A stretch of DNA of 64,000 bases from Saprospiraceae bacterium (GCA_016715985.1 JADJXD010000001.1:5022001-5086000), one strand, 5' to 3'. Positions 40,501 through 49,065 are shown, numbered from the stretch's first letter. Made by a program: numbers and translations. Notes: generated by a model from the sequence alone, not told the origin.

Positions 40501-43500
40501 TGGCACTTTTTCATGGACTCAGGGAACAATCTCAGGTAGTAATTTATTGACAGTAAATGGCACAGGTTCCGTCACAACGACCAGTGCTAAAACATTATCA
40601 GGTAGTAAGGAACTAAGAATTGCTGGATTTGCCACTTTCACAAATACGCCTTTGAGTATGTCTGGAACAGCGAAGTTGTCTGTTGAATCTGGTGGTACAC
40701 TCACATGGGATGTTAATACAAGTAGTAATACAGTAAGTGGTGCAGCCACAAATATAGTGGAAGTAAAAAGCGGTGGTACATTTATAAAAACTGGTGCCAA
40801 TCTATTGGAAATCCGAGCACAAATGGATATGAATAATGGTTCGATACAAGTGATTGGTGGTATTCTCAATTCTAGTGGGAGTGGATCACCCAGAACTTTA
40901 ATTAACGGTACTATATCAATTGGCGCTACTGCTACAATGGAGTTTTCAGGGTCAGTAACAAATATAATCCATAATATATCAGGAACAATAATAAGTGGAG
41001 CTGGTGAATTAAAAGTAAGTACATCCGCAACAGCCAACTTCGAGAGTGGGACTCAAATCAATGTATCGGGAACTATTGTGTCAACTGGATCAAGCAGCAG
41101 AGTCAAGTTCAAATCAGGTGTCACAGTGTCACTTTCTCCAAACCTTATTATGATTAATGGTGGGATAATAGAAGATAGTGTTGGTATCACATCAAATAAT
41201 TTTACTTTAAATAATGGTACTTATTTTACCAATTCTATTGGTATTGTCAATGGCACCTTTTCATGGTCACATGGGTATATTAGTGGCAGCGGCTCATTAT
41301 TATTAAATAGTACAGGTTCAATATCCACAAACAGTACAAAAGTATTGGGAAATAGCTCGATTTTAAGAATTGCCGGAAATATATCTATTCCAAATAATAC
41401 AGTATTCAATTTAGAATCTACTGCAAAAATAATAGTTCTTACTGGTGGTATTTGTTCTGGAGGCACAGGAACAATTCAAGGAACAGCTGCCACATTAATT
41501 GAAGTGCAAAATGGGGGAATTTGGGAAAAAACAGCAAATCCTAATTTGACTATTAACCCACCTTTTGTAAATCAAGGATTATTAAGAGGTGCAAATTTAA
41601 TTACGTTTAATTCTACCTTCACCAACACAAATGGCACTGTCTCTCCAGGTCTTTCCCCAGGTGTATTCGTACTCAATAAATTTGATAACACCAATGCAAC
41701 ACTCATCATGGAAATTGGTGGGTCTGGCTTGGCTGGTGTTGATAGAGATAGTCTGAGAATAACAGGAAGTCCCGCTCTTCTTAACGGTACGCTAGATTTA
41801 AGATTGATCAATGGTTTTGTCCCTGACTCAAACGATGTTTTTAATCTTGTGAGTTTACAATCAGGTTACGGCACATTTCAGTCCTTGGTTTCCACAGGTA
41901 TTCCGAATGACAGCATGAGCTGGAAATTAGAATATGAAACAACTTTGGTAAAAGCTAGATTTTGTCCTATGTGGTATGTGGATCAGGATGGAGATGGGTT
42001 TGGTGATTATAATAATAATGGTAAATTTTGCGATTGTATAGCTGCTCCAGTTGGTTATTCAAGAGACTACACAGACTGTGATGACACCGATCCATTAGAA
42101 TATCCAGGTCAAACGTGGTATATCGATACTGATAGCGACAATTATGGAGGAAGTTCTGTAGTCCAATGTTTGAGACCAACTGATGGATTTGTTATCTCAG
42201 AGTTGAGTGGAACAGGTACGGATGACTGTGATGATAATGATCCATTAGAATATCCAGGTCAAACGTGGTATATCGATGCTGATAGCGACAATTATGGAGG
42301 AGGTTCTGTAGTCCAATGTTTGAGACCAACTGATGGATTTGTGATCACAGAGTTGAGTGGAACAGGTACGGATGATTGTGATGATAATGATCCATTAGAA
42401 TATCCAGGGCAAACATGGTACATCGACGCAGATGGCGACAATTATGGCGCAACTTCTGTAGTGCAATGTCTGAGACCAACTGACGGATTTGTGATTTCAG
42501 AGTTGAGTGGAACAGGTACGGATGACTGCGACGATACTGATCCATTAGAATTTCCAGGTCAAACGTGGTATATTGATGCTGATGGCGATAACTTTGGTGG
42601 AAGTTCTGTGGTGCAATGTTTAAGACCAGCGGACGGATTTGTGATAGGAGAGTTGAGTGGAACAGGTACAGATGATTGTGATGATAATGATCCACAAGAA
42701 TTTCCTGGTCAAACGTGGTGTATTGATGCTGATGGCGATAACTTTGGTGGAAGTTCTGTGGTGCAATGTTTAAGACCAGCGGACGGATTTGTGATAGGAG
42801 AGTTGAGTGGAACAGGTACAGATGATTGTGATGATAATGATCCATTAGAATATCCAGGTCAAACGTGGTATATTAATGCTGATGGCGATAATTTTGGTGG
42901 AAGTTCTGTAGTCCAATGTTTGAGACCGACTGACGGATTTGTGATCTCAGAGTTGAGTGGAACAGGTACGGATGACTGTGATGATAATGATCCATTAGAA
43001 TATCCAGGTCAAACGTGGTATATCGATGGTGATGGTGACAATTATGGAGGAAGTTCTATGGTGCAATGTTTAAGACCAGCGGACGGATTTGTGATAGGAG
43101 AGTTGAGTGGAACAGGTACGGATGATTGTGATGATAATGATCCATTAGAATATCCAGGTCAAACGTGGTATATTGATGCTGATGGCGATAATTTTGGTGG
43201 AAGTTCTGTGGTGCAATGTTTAAGACCAGCGGACGGATTTGTGATAGGAGAGTTGAGTGGAACAGGTACAGATGATTGTGATGATAATGATCCACAAGAA
43301 TTTCCAGGTCAAACGTGGTATATCGATTCCGATAGCGACAATTATGGAGGAAGTTCTGTAGTCCAATGTTTGAGACCAACTGACGGATTTGTGATCTCAG
43401 AGTTGAGTGGAACAGGTACGGATGACTGTGATGATAATGATCCATTAGAATATCCAGGTCAAACGTGGTTTATCGATGGTGATGGTGACAATTATGGAGG

Positions 43501-44257
43501 AAGTTCTATGATGCAATGTTTAAGACCAGCGGACGGATTTGTGATAGGAGAGTTGAGTGGAACAGGTACGGATGATTGTGATGATAATGATCCATTAGAA
43601 TATCCAGGTCAAACGTGGTATATCGATGGTGATGGTGACAATTATGGAGGAAGTTCTGTTGTCCAATGTTTGAGACCAACTGATGGATTTGTGATCTCAG
43701 AGTTGAGTGGAACAGGTACGGATGACTGTGATGATAATGATCCATTAGAATATCCAGGTCAAACGTGGTATATCGATGCTGATAGCGACAATTATGGAGG
43801 AAGTTCTGTAGTCCAATGTTTGAGACCAACTGACGGATTTGTGATCTCAGAGTTGAGTGGAACAGGTACGGATGATTGCGATGATACAGACGCCTTAGTT
43901 TTTCCAAACTCCACATTCATAAAGTCTTACGCCAATGGAAATTGGGATGATCCTCATGTCTGGCTATGCGGAAGTCCAGGATTTACTATTGATTCTATCC
44001 TGATTACTCACAACGTTTTACTCAACGTTACTTCCGTAAATCTAACCGCAAATATTGAGATAGTTAATGGAATGCTTAGTGTTCTTAATAATAATTCGCT
44101 CAATGTAGGCAATCCAATGCAATCTAGTCAAATCATATTAAAAGATAGCTCAACAATCAATGTAAATGTGAATGGATTGCTCAATATTGTAGGGAAATTG
44201 GTAAACAATTCGGGTTCAATAATCAATAATGAAGGAGAAATTAGAGTTAAAAAATAA
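36395..44257 (+). CDS. Main part of giant secreted repeat protein with MopE-like metal-binding repeats
   Basis: About 2,620 codons; no natural start at its beginning (first possible codon is a TTG inside a repeat), so it is the continuation of 35554-36438. Order: remaining copies of a 194-aa repeat of Asn/Thr/Gly-rich beta-helix type (NNGTINWNEGQLDGG), about four copies of a 249-aa repeat (SGSKELRIAG, GTAKLSVESGG), and a unique linker. Then come 12 copies of a 50-aa unit (DDCDDNDPLEYPGQTWYID.DGDNYGG...VQCLRP.DGFVI) matching the MopE-type metal-binding motif (PF11617). A second G8-like segment (NGNWDDPHVWLCG) closes the protein. No T9SS tail is visible. Probably a surface or matrix protein; a Ca or Cu ligand role for the DxDxD units is inferred. 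Confidence 0.8.
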   Translation: MTIDVGTVWNWSTGNFTLSNPITNNGTMNLTSNFQPHNTASNFINNGTINWNEGQLDGGIGGQVLTNTGTLNLNSSGNILGMSVVNTGTITRGTPGSVSFSQTVDNQVSGIFTIPNGVTFSFDTGSTITQSGTFTVDGSLNFSATGTHIINTVNSFSGTGTINIINSPTFNGSVGWQPIIPVVNHAGTLSGSAVLTIDVGTVWNWSTGNFTLSNPITNNGTMNLTSNFQPHNTASNFINNGTINWNEGQLDGGIGGQVLTNTGTLNLNSSGNILGMSVVNTGTITRGTPGSVSFSQTVDNQVSGIFTIPNGVTFSFDTGSTITQSGTFTVDGSLNFSATGTHIINTVNSFSGTGTINIINSPTFNGSVGWQPIIPVVNHSGTLAGNVSLIINPATTWNWSTGNFTLSNPITNNGTMILIGSSQHHNTASNIINNGTINWNEGHLDQGVGGQVLTNNGTLNLNSTGFSLGMQIINTGTITRTTATGGINFTQSIDNQVGGTIIIPSNVTFTFGTGSSLTQSGTITVDGTLSYGAISVTQNALINLNGTCNITAGTHNFGTNGGFTGSGTLSATGGTINFNSGSTHSGSLSIIGAIFNDNIGLSLVNVSLSTNGTYGGTGNGIVNGTFSWTQGTISGSNLLTVNGTGSATTTSAKTLSGSKELRIAGSVTFTNTPLSMSGTAKLSVESGGTLTWDVNTSSNTVSGAATNIVEVKSGGTFIKSGANLLEINAKMDMNNGSIQVLGGILRSSGDGSPRTITNGTISIDATGTMQFSRLNVNIIHNLTGTVISGSGKLEVSNSATANFESGTQINISGTISATSSGIAHIKTGVTVTLTPNIQINSGTITDDVGITSNDFTLSTNGTYGGSGNGIINGSFSWTQGTITGSNLLTVNGAGSVTSLSSKTLSGSKDLRIAGTTTFTNTPLSMSGTAKLSVESGSTLTWDATSSNTVSGAATNIVEVKSGGTFIKSGANLLEINARMDMNNGSIQVLEGILRSSGDGSPRTITNGTISIDATGTMQFSRLNVNIIHNIIGTVISGSGKLEVSNSATANFESGTQINISGTIAATSSGIANIKTGVTVTLTPNIQINSGIITDDVGITSNDFTLSTNGTYGGSGNGIINGTFSWSQGTITGSNLLTVNGAGSVTTLSSKTLSGSKELRIAGSVTFTNTPLSMSGTAKLSVEIGGTLTWDVTTSSNTVSGTATNVVEVKSGGTFIKSGANLLEINAKMDMNNGSIQVLGGILRSSGDGSPRTITNGTISIDATGTMQFSRLNVNILHNIIGTVISGSGKLEVSNSATANFESGTQINISGTIAATSSGIANIKTGVTVTLTPNIQINSGTITDDVGITSNDFTLSTNGTYGGSGNGIINGTFSWTQGTISGSNLLTVNGTGSVTTTSAKTLSGSKELRIAGFATFTNTPLSMSGTAKLSVESGGTLTWDVNTSSNTVSGAATNIVEVKSGGTFIKTGANLLEIRAQMDMNNGSIQVIGGILNSSGSGSPRTLINGTISIGATATMEFSGSVTNIIHNISGTIISGAGELKVSTSATANFESGTQINVSGTIVSTGSSSRVKFKSGVTVSLSPNLIMINGGIIEDSVGITSNNFTLNNGTYFTNSIGIVNGTFSWSHGYISGSGSLLLNSTGSISTNSTKVLGNSSILRIAGNISIPNNTVFNLESTAKIIVLTGGICSGGTGTIQGTAATLIEVQNGGIWEKTANPNLTINPPFVNQGLLRGANLITFNSTFTNTNGTVSPGLSPGVFVLNKFDNTNATLIMEIGGSGLAGVDRDSLRITGSPALLNGTLDLRLINGFVPDSNDVFNLVSLQSGYGTFQSLVSTGIPNDSMSWKLEYETTLVKARFCPMWYVDQDGDGFGDYNNNGKFCDCIAAPVGYSRDYTDCDDTDPLEYPGQTWYIDTDSDNYGGSSVVQCLRPTDGFVISELSGTGTDDCDDNDPLEYPGQTWYIDADSDNYGGGSVVQCLRPTDGFVITELSGTGTDDCDDNDPLEYPGQTWYIDADGDNYGATSVVQCLRPTDGFVISELSGTGTDDCDDTDPLEFPGQTWYIDADGDNFGGSSVVQCLRPADGFVIGELSGTGTDDCDDNDPQEFPGQTWCIDADGDNFGGSSVVQCLRPADGFVIGELSGTGTDDCDDNDPLEYPGQTWYINADGDNFGGSSVVQCLRPTDGFVISELSGTGTDDCDDNDPLEYPGQTWYIDGDGDNYGGSSMVQCLRPADGFVIGELSGTGTDDCDDNDPLEYPGQTWYIDADGDNFGGSSVVQCLRPADGFVIGELSGTGTDDCDDNDPQEFPGQTWYIDSDSDNYGGSSVVQCLRPTDGFVISELSGTGTDDCDDNDPLEYPGQTWFIDGDGDNYGGSSMMQCLRPADGFVIGELSGTGTDDCDDNDPLEYPGQTWYIDGDGDNYGGSSVVQCLRPTDGFVISELSGTGTDDCDDNDPLEYPGQTWYIDADSDNYGGSSVVQCLRPTDGFVISELSGTGTDDCDDTDALVFPNSTFIKSYANGNWDDPHVWLCGSPGFTIDSILITHNVLLNVTSVNLTANIEIVNGMLSVLNNNSLNVGNPMQSSQIILKDSSTINVNVNGLLNIVGKLVNNSGSIINNEGEIRVKK
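38219..41200 (+). repeat. About 747-bp tandem repeat, four copies inside the giant gene
   Basis: The landmark AATGGCACTTACGG recurs near 38223, 38970, 39716 and 40464, giving spacings of 747, 744 and 747 bp, all multiples of three. A diverged fifth start lies near 41210. The 3-bp difference removes one residue (TWDVNTSSNT against TWDATSSNT). Confidence 0.85.
42091..43890 (+). repeat. 150-bp tandem repeat, 12 copies, encoding MopE-like metal-binding units
   Basis: The landmark TCCATTAGAATATCCAGG (variants in some copies) starts at 42091 and every 150 bp up to 43741, with no length change. Each unit encodes one DxDxDxxG loop, one DCDDxD cluster and two cysteines. Variants alternate in blocks (VISELSG against VIGELSG, PTDGF against PADGF), as expected from unequal crossing-over or gene conversion. 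Confidence 0.95.
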
Positions 44258-44288
44258 ACCCTTGTAAATCAATGACTTACAAGGGTTT
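44256..44288 (+). terminator. Terminator-like hairpin after the giant gene
   Basis: AAACCCTTGTAA (44256-44267) pairs perfectly with TTACAAGGGTTT (44277-44288) around a 9-nt loop, starting within the stop codon. The T-rich tail is short, so termination efficiency is uncertain. It may also mark the left border of the integrative island. Confidence 0.65.
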
Positions 44289-44429
44289 AGGTGTTGTTTA
44301 GTGATCTGGCTGGGACTACTTTAGTTTCATCACTATGCTCCATATATATCATTATTGCACTGTTATACAGTTATTTATACATTTATAAAGTGCAGTTTGA
44401 TGCAAAGAAAAGTACAACTTTACATAAAT

Positions 44430-44452
44430 TGTTTACCCCAATGTTTACCCCA
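44430..44452 (+). promoter_or_regulatory. Paired 11-bp direct repeats upstream of the integrase
   Basis: TGTTTACCCCA occurs at 44430-44440 and 44442-44452, a 12-bp period, about 45 bp before the integrase start. Candidate integrase arm-type site or operator; this is inferred from position only. Confidence 0.4.
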
Positions 44453-44496
44453 TATCAAATAATGTTTGTATATTTGTGTATCAAATTCTTAACATT

Positions 44497-45702
44497 ATGG
44501 CATCTGTGCAAACAGTCTTTCGTAAAGACAAACTCAACGCTAAGGGCGAAGCTCCTATCCACTTTCGTATCATCAAAAATAGAAAGGTATCCTATGTTAC
44601 ATCTGGTATCATGATGCCTGAATCACAGTGGGATTTCAACAAGAATAAAGTCAAGACTACACACAAAAACAGCGCAAGACTTAATTCATTTATATCTTCC
44701 AAATATACCGAATTGCAGGACCAGGTGTTGGAATTTGAAACCATCAATAAAGGGTTGTCCACAAAAGAACTAAAAGACAAAATACATGGTAAAGCACCTG
44801 CGGAATTCTATGAAGTGACAGAAGAATTGTTATTGATTTATTTACGAGACGAAAAAATTGGTACCCATGATGCCGATAAAGCAATGTTGAGTAAGATCAA
44901 AGATTTTCATAAAGGTAAAACATTGTACTTTGCAGAGATCACACCTGCCTTTCTTTCTAAGCTAGACACTTATTTGAGAGTAGAACTTGGGAATAAAACC
45001 AATACGATCCACAATACCCTGAAACTGATTAGAAAGGTGTTTAATTATGCCATTAGACAAGATTATATTGAGCCGGGTATCAATCCATTCATAAAGTACC
45101 AAATCAAAACTGAAAAGACGACAAAAACATATTTGTCCGAAGATGAATTACTTGCTATTGTGCAGTTACCTTTGACACCGGAAACAAGGATGGAATTGCA
45201 TAGGGATATGTTTGTTTTTGCAGCCAATACAGGGGGGTTGAGAGTTTCAGATACGCTTTTGCTCAAATGGAATAATTTTGATGGATCACACATTAATTTC
45301 AATATTAAGAAAACTAGCACACAGTCAGCGATAAAACTTCCTACGGTGGCACTTGACATCATTGAGAAATATAAGAAACAAGGTAAGAGTGCCAAATATA
45401 TCTTCCCGATGTTATCTGATGATTTGAATGAGAAGGACGCTAGGGAATTGGACAATGCAATTAGTTCAGCATCTGCGTACATCAATAAGAACCTAAAGTT
45501 CATCGCTCAGAAGGCAGGTATTGAGAAACCTTTGAGTTTTCACATAAGCCGCCATACATGGGCTACACGAGCACTTAGGAAAGGTATCAGTATAGACAAG
45601 GTATCCAAGTTGATGGGACATGCACAGATCAGAGAGACACAAATCTATGCTAAGATAGTGAGTGAAGAACTCGACAAAGCAATGGATGTATTCAATGATT
45701 AA
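44497..45702 (+). CDS. Tyrosine recombinase/integrase
   Basis: 401 aa from the ATG at 44497 (MASVQTVFRKDKLNAKGEAP); a GTG at 44476 is less likely. Bacteroidota-type layout: N-terminal Arm-DNA-binding domain (about 1-90), SAM-like core-binding domain (about 105-205), catalytic domain (about 215-395). Catalytic residues: Arg in NTGGLRVSDTLLLKW, Lys in KKTSTQSAIKLP, HxxR in HISRHTWATR, His in LMGHAQIRETQ and Tyr in QIYAKI. Complete. It would integrate and excise the island by site-specific recombination. Paired TGTTTACCCCA repeats lie just upstream. Confidence 0.94.
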   Translation: MASVQTVFRKDKLNAKGEAPIHFRIIKNRKVSYVTSGIMMPESQWDFNKNKVKTTHKNSARLNSFISSKYTELQDQVLEFETINKGLSTKELKDKIHGKAPAEFYEVTEELLLIYLRDEKIGTHDADKAMLSKIKDFHKGKTLYFAEITPAFLSKLDTYLRVELGNKTNTIHNTLKLIRKVFNYAIRQDYIEPGINPFIKYQIKTEKTTKTYLSEDELLAIVQLPLTPETRMELHRDMFVFAANTGGLRVSDTLLLKWNNFDGSHINFNIKKTSTQSAIKLPTVALDIIEKYKKQGKSAKYIFPMLSDDLNEKDARELDNAISSASAYINKNLKFIAQKAGIEKPLSFHISRHTWATRALRKGISIDKVSKLMGHAQIRETQIYAKIVSEELDKAMDVFND

Positions 45703-45730
45703 TTTTATCCAAAATCAAATTATTTTTTAA

Positions 45731-46207
45731 ATGCAAAACCTTAAACTAACAAATTTAGAAGTCACGATGATAGCCGATTTTAAATTAACGCCTGGATCAG
45801 AGATGTCAATACATCGAGACCTTTTTCTTTTCTCGTATTATGTAGGTGGACTCCGATTATCTGACATTTTATCTCTGAAGTGGGATAATTTTGATGGGAC
45901 AAATATTCATTATTATTCAAGCAAGTCAAATAGCCCTTCAATAATTTCATTATCAGAAGAAGCATTGACCATTATAAGTAAATATAGTCACTACGGTAAG
46001 AAGGACAAATATATCTTCCCAGTTCTAGCTGGTTGGGTTAATAATCTCGACAACGAAAATATAAATAAGGTAATCCCATTTGTAACAAAATTGATCAACA
46101 CAAATTTGAATACAATTGCAAGAATAGCAGGAATAGAAAAGAATCTTAGTTACCATGTAAGCCGACGTGTTTTACGTTCTAAGGCAATGGATGCATTTAA
46201 TGATTAA
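45731..46207 (+). pseudogene. Truncated tyrosine recombinase without catalytic Tyr
   Basis: 158 aa, 28 nt after the integrase. It covers only the catalytic domain and aligns with the neighbour: GGLRLSDILSLKWDNFDG keeps the first Arg, GIEKNLSYHVSRR keeps HxxR. The protein then jumps directly to SKAMDAFND, the same ending as the full integrase (DKAMDVFND). The stretch with the second His and the nucleophile Tyr is deleted in frame, and the N-terminal domains are missing. Either a decaying duplicate, or a dead subunit that modulates its neighbour. An ATG and an unbroken frame are present. Confidence 0.7.
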
Positions 46208-46234
46208 CTATTAACCTATATTATCTTAATAGAA

Positions 46235-48562
46235 ATGGAATATAAAGATTTATTGGATCATGTTAAAACCAGAATTACTGATAATTTAATTTCAGAATTT
46301 AATAACGCTTTTAGATTAAATCAGTTCGATCGAAGTGATAACATAAATAAATGCCGCATTGACTATCTTAATTATACTAATACGTATAAAACCAATATGG
46401 GCAGTAATAGTAATGATTTTATTGTTGAACTACAACAAAAAGGATTTCTTGCAACCACAAATATAAGCAAGGAATCTTTTGATATTATTGAAATCAGATC
46501 TGCATTATCAAATTTCAAACGGTTTTTGCTCTTAAAGGCACATGGAGATTTTACTTCATTCCAAGACAAAGTTGAATTCGTTTTAAATAACTCTGATTTT
46601 TTTACGCTTTTTCAATTGCATGATATTCCATCTTATGGTAATTTTATTTGCTCTCCAAACGACAATCTGGAAAAAGAATATTTAATAAATGAATTTGAAA
46701 CGATAATTACTAAGTTGAGAATTAGACGACCTTATAATAGAGACGGTGGAAATATATTTAATATTAGAGAATCATTTATCTGCGAAATATCATTAAAAAA
46801 CTATGAAGATAAGGTCAAAGAATACCTGCAAAAAATGGATTCGTTATACAATGCGACAGATGGAAGTGATAGTGTAAAGCTATGCCATTATATAATGAGT
46901 ACAATCAAAGAAGCAAATCTCGATCTTATTGAATTTTTAAAATTTGCTAACGATCCTTTAATTTACTACTCGGTACTAATTAGCAAAAATCGAATACATG
47001 ATATAATTGATTTTCAATGTTTTTTAGATAAGTTTAATTGGGATGTCGAGATGGAAAATATATTACATACCCAAACAAATCAAATATCCATCGTAAATCT
47101 TGAATATCCACCAGTTAATTTTTATCAAAAGATTTTAGATAGTAATTCACATTTTGTTTACTATAATAATCCAAATAGATTTAACTTCCTAAATAAAATG
47201 AAGGAACATAAAATCTTTATTAGTGATATGATATTAGTTGATTCAATAATTAATAAGGTTATACATGAGCTGGAAATAATGAACTTTTTAGACATAAATC
47301 TGCTCAAGGTTTTAATTGAATATATTAATAAAAAAGTGAAAGAATTTTATACGCCACAACTCGAGTATCACTTTTTTACTTACTTTTTAAACGCTTTTAG
47401 TAAACAGGAGATATTAGGCGTTGAAACCGAAGTGTGGGATAATTTTAAATTACTTTGGATGGAAAATAGAACTTTATTTTACAATAAGAATTTTGAAATT
47501 GAATCGAACCAGAATAACTCAAATAATTGTAATCAAGACATAAAAGGTAGCACATACACTCCAGTTCAATTAAAAGTATTTGATATTTTAGCGGATAGTC
47601 TTACATTACTTATTAATATAAAAATAGATGAACATAAATCAAAAGAAAGACTGTCTTTTTCTTCTTGCTTGTCTGATGATGAGAAGGTAAAGTATATAAA
47701 AAAAGAGATAAAAAAATATCAAAATAGTATTTCAAAATGCCCACCAGATATCGCTGAATTTTGTCATGGGTATTTGGTAATGCTTAATATTGACAGCGAT
47801 CAGTCGCAAGTTGATGAAATGTATCATATTTGCAGTAACTACATTCAACAAGAATTTTATGAACTTCTGGAAAATGCTCATGAAGATTTCCCCACAATTG
47901 AAGATGTTAATAAAATGGATGATACCTTTTGGGAATCATTTTTACTTTATGAATATGAAGGAAATGATGGTATCTTAGAAAGAAAGAATGTTAAGTCTTT
48001 TATTAAATTCATGGCATTGACTGACCGTAATTCGACATTTAAAGAAATCCTAATTGAAATCAAAGATGATAACAACAAGGACAAATTAATTTTCAATAGT
48101 GATAAACTAGATATTCCAATAAATGACTTAAACCCAGATGATTTGACTCCTCACAGTAAAAACAGAAGTCATAAAACATCTTTAACAAACATGCATATTT
48201 CGTTTAAATATAAAAACATAAACTCAAAAATTGGGAAAGTTACAGATTTAATGAATTATCTTATTAAGAAGAACCTAATTGATAAAGATACATCATTAAA
48301 TGATTTCAGATGTGTATTTTCTAATACAAATATTGTAAATAAAATTGTCTGGCATGGGAATATTTCAGAATTAGCCCACTTTATCAAAACCTTGCACAAC
48401 ACAGCCAATAAAGTCGAAGACACTAAACAAAAACAATGGGAGATTACTATCAATTGTTTTGCAATTCCATCCGATCCGCTGCCATTGACAAAATCAAGAC
48501 TTAGGGGTCAAAAGAATCCAGCGACTCGTGGATTGATTGAAGAAGCTGTTAATTTGCTTTAA
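46235..48562 (+). CDS. Large protein of unknown function, island-encoded
   Basis: 775 aa, no signal peptide or membrane segment, very rich in Asn, Lys, Ile and Asp. It looks alpha-helical throughout, with no P-loop, nuclease or zinc motif visible. The last ~110 residues (KIGKVTDLMNYLIKKNLID..., IVWHGNISELAHFIKTLHN, KQKQWEITINCFAI, PATRGLIEEAVNLL) form a distinct domain. I recall similar endings in other Bacteroidota mobile-element proteins (RteC-like context) but cannot name it. It sits between the recombinases and the iteron array. The function could be element regulation, replication or defence. Confidence 0.65.
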   Translation: MEYKDLLDHVKTRITDNLISEFNNAFRLNQFDRSDNINKCRIDYLNYTNTYKTNMGSNSNDFIVELQQKGFLATTNISKESFDIIEIRSALSNFKRFLLLKAHGDFTSFQDKVEFVLNNSDFFTLFQLHDIPSYGNFICSPNDNLEKEYLINEFETIITKLRIRRPYNRDGGNIFNIRESFICEISLKNYEDKVKEYLQKMDSLYNATDGSDSVKLCHYIMSTIKEANLDLIEFLKFANDPLIYYSVLISKNRIHDIIDFQCFLDKFNWDVEMENILHTQTNQISIVNLEYPPVNFYQKILDSNSHFVYYNNPNRFNFLNKMKEHKIFISDMILVDSIINKVIHELEIMNFLDINLLKVLIEYINKKVKEFYTPQLEYHFFTYFLNAFSKQEILGVETEVWDNFKLLWMENRTLFYNKNFEIESNQNNSNNCNQDIKGSTYTPVQLKVFDILADSLTLLINIKIDEHKSKERLSFSSCLSDDEKVKYIKKEIKKYQNSISKCPPDIAEFCHGYLVMLNIDSDQSQVDEMYHICSNYIQQEFYELLENAHEDFPTIEDVNKMDDTFWESFLLYEYEGNDGILERKNVKSFIKFMALTDRNSTFKEILIEIKDDNNKDKLIFNSDKLDIPINDLNPDDLTPHSKNRSHKTSLTNMHISFKYKNINSKIGKVTDLMNYLIKKNLIDKDTSLNDFRCVFSNTNIVNKIVWHGNISELAHFIKTLHNTANKVEDTKQKQWEITINCFAIPSDPLPLTKSRLRGQKNPATRGLIEEAVNLL

Positions 48563-48567
48563 TTTGC

Positions 48568-48692
48568 ACTCTACACCTTAAAAAAGTTGAAAAAAACTTT
48601 CTATTTTTTTTATTTTAACTATCCAATTACATCAATGAGTTGATGACACTCTACACTCTACACCTTACTCTACACCATTGATAGTGTGGAGT
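48568..48692. repeat. Iteron-like array (ACTCTACACC), possible origin or operator
   Basis: ACTCTACACCTTA at 48568-48580 and again at 48655-48667, directly joined to a partial copy before it (48648) and another ACTCTACACC after it (48667-48676). An inverted copy, GTGTGGAGT, follows at 48684-48692. Spacings are 7 and 12 bp. It lies upstream of the HTH, RepA-like and primase-like genes, where iterons of a replication origin or an autoregulatory operator would be expected. Confidence 0.55.
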
Positions 48693-48754
48693 TTATGAAA
48701 ATCACTTCTCCTTACCTTGCACCCATTCTTTAACACTTAAAAATTAAAAAAGTA

Positions 48755-49033
48755 ATGGATGTAGTTTTACTTTCCCTTCAGCAGTACGACGATCTCGTAA
48801 AACGAATCGAATCAGTTAAGACAGAATTGTCCCAGATTCAAATGAATCAATCTGACCCTATTTTAGATGTACAGCAAACCTGTGATATCCTTCGGATTTC
48901 CCGTAGGCACTATCAGCAGCTTCGCGACACCCAACAGATTGATTTTTACCAAGTAGGGAATAAGATATGGACTAAGATGTCCGATATCGACAAATTTCTA
49001 AAAAAACACTACGTCCCATCTTTAAAAAAGTAA
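48755..49033 (+). CDS. Helix-turn-helix protein (excisionase/MerR-like)
   Basis: 92 aa. Short coiled N-terminus (YDDLVKRIESVKTELSQIQ) then a winged HTH of the helix_turn_helix_17/excisionase type: ILDVQQTCDILRISRRHYQQLRD, QQIDFYQVGNKIWTKMSDIDKFLK. Such proteins in Bacteroidota integrative elements act as excision or replication-gene regulators. It is 62 nt after the iteron-like array and 32 nt before the RepA-type ATPase gene, so it probably binds that array and opens the operon. Confidence 0.85.
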   Translation: MDVVLLSLQQYDDLVKRIESVKTELSQIQMNQSDPILDVQQTCDILRISRRHYQQLRDTQQIDFYQVGNKIWTKMSDIDKFLKKHYVPSLKK

Positions 49034-49065
49034 TTTTTTTATTAAAATATAAAATTAATATTCAT

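Noticed and set aside
42091..43890. Regular 150-bp repeat considered as CRISPR-like
   Set aside because: Units are coding, contiguous, without spacers, and there are no cas genes.
42345..43916. Long minus-strand frames rich in His/Tyr across the MopE-like repeats
   Set aside because: Shadows of the 150-bp repeat in the real plus-strand gene.
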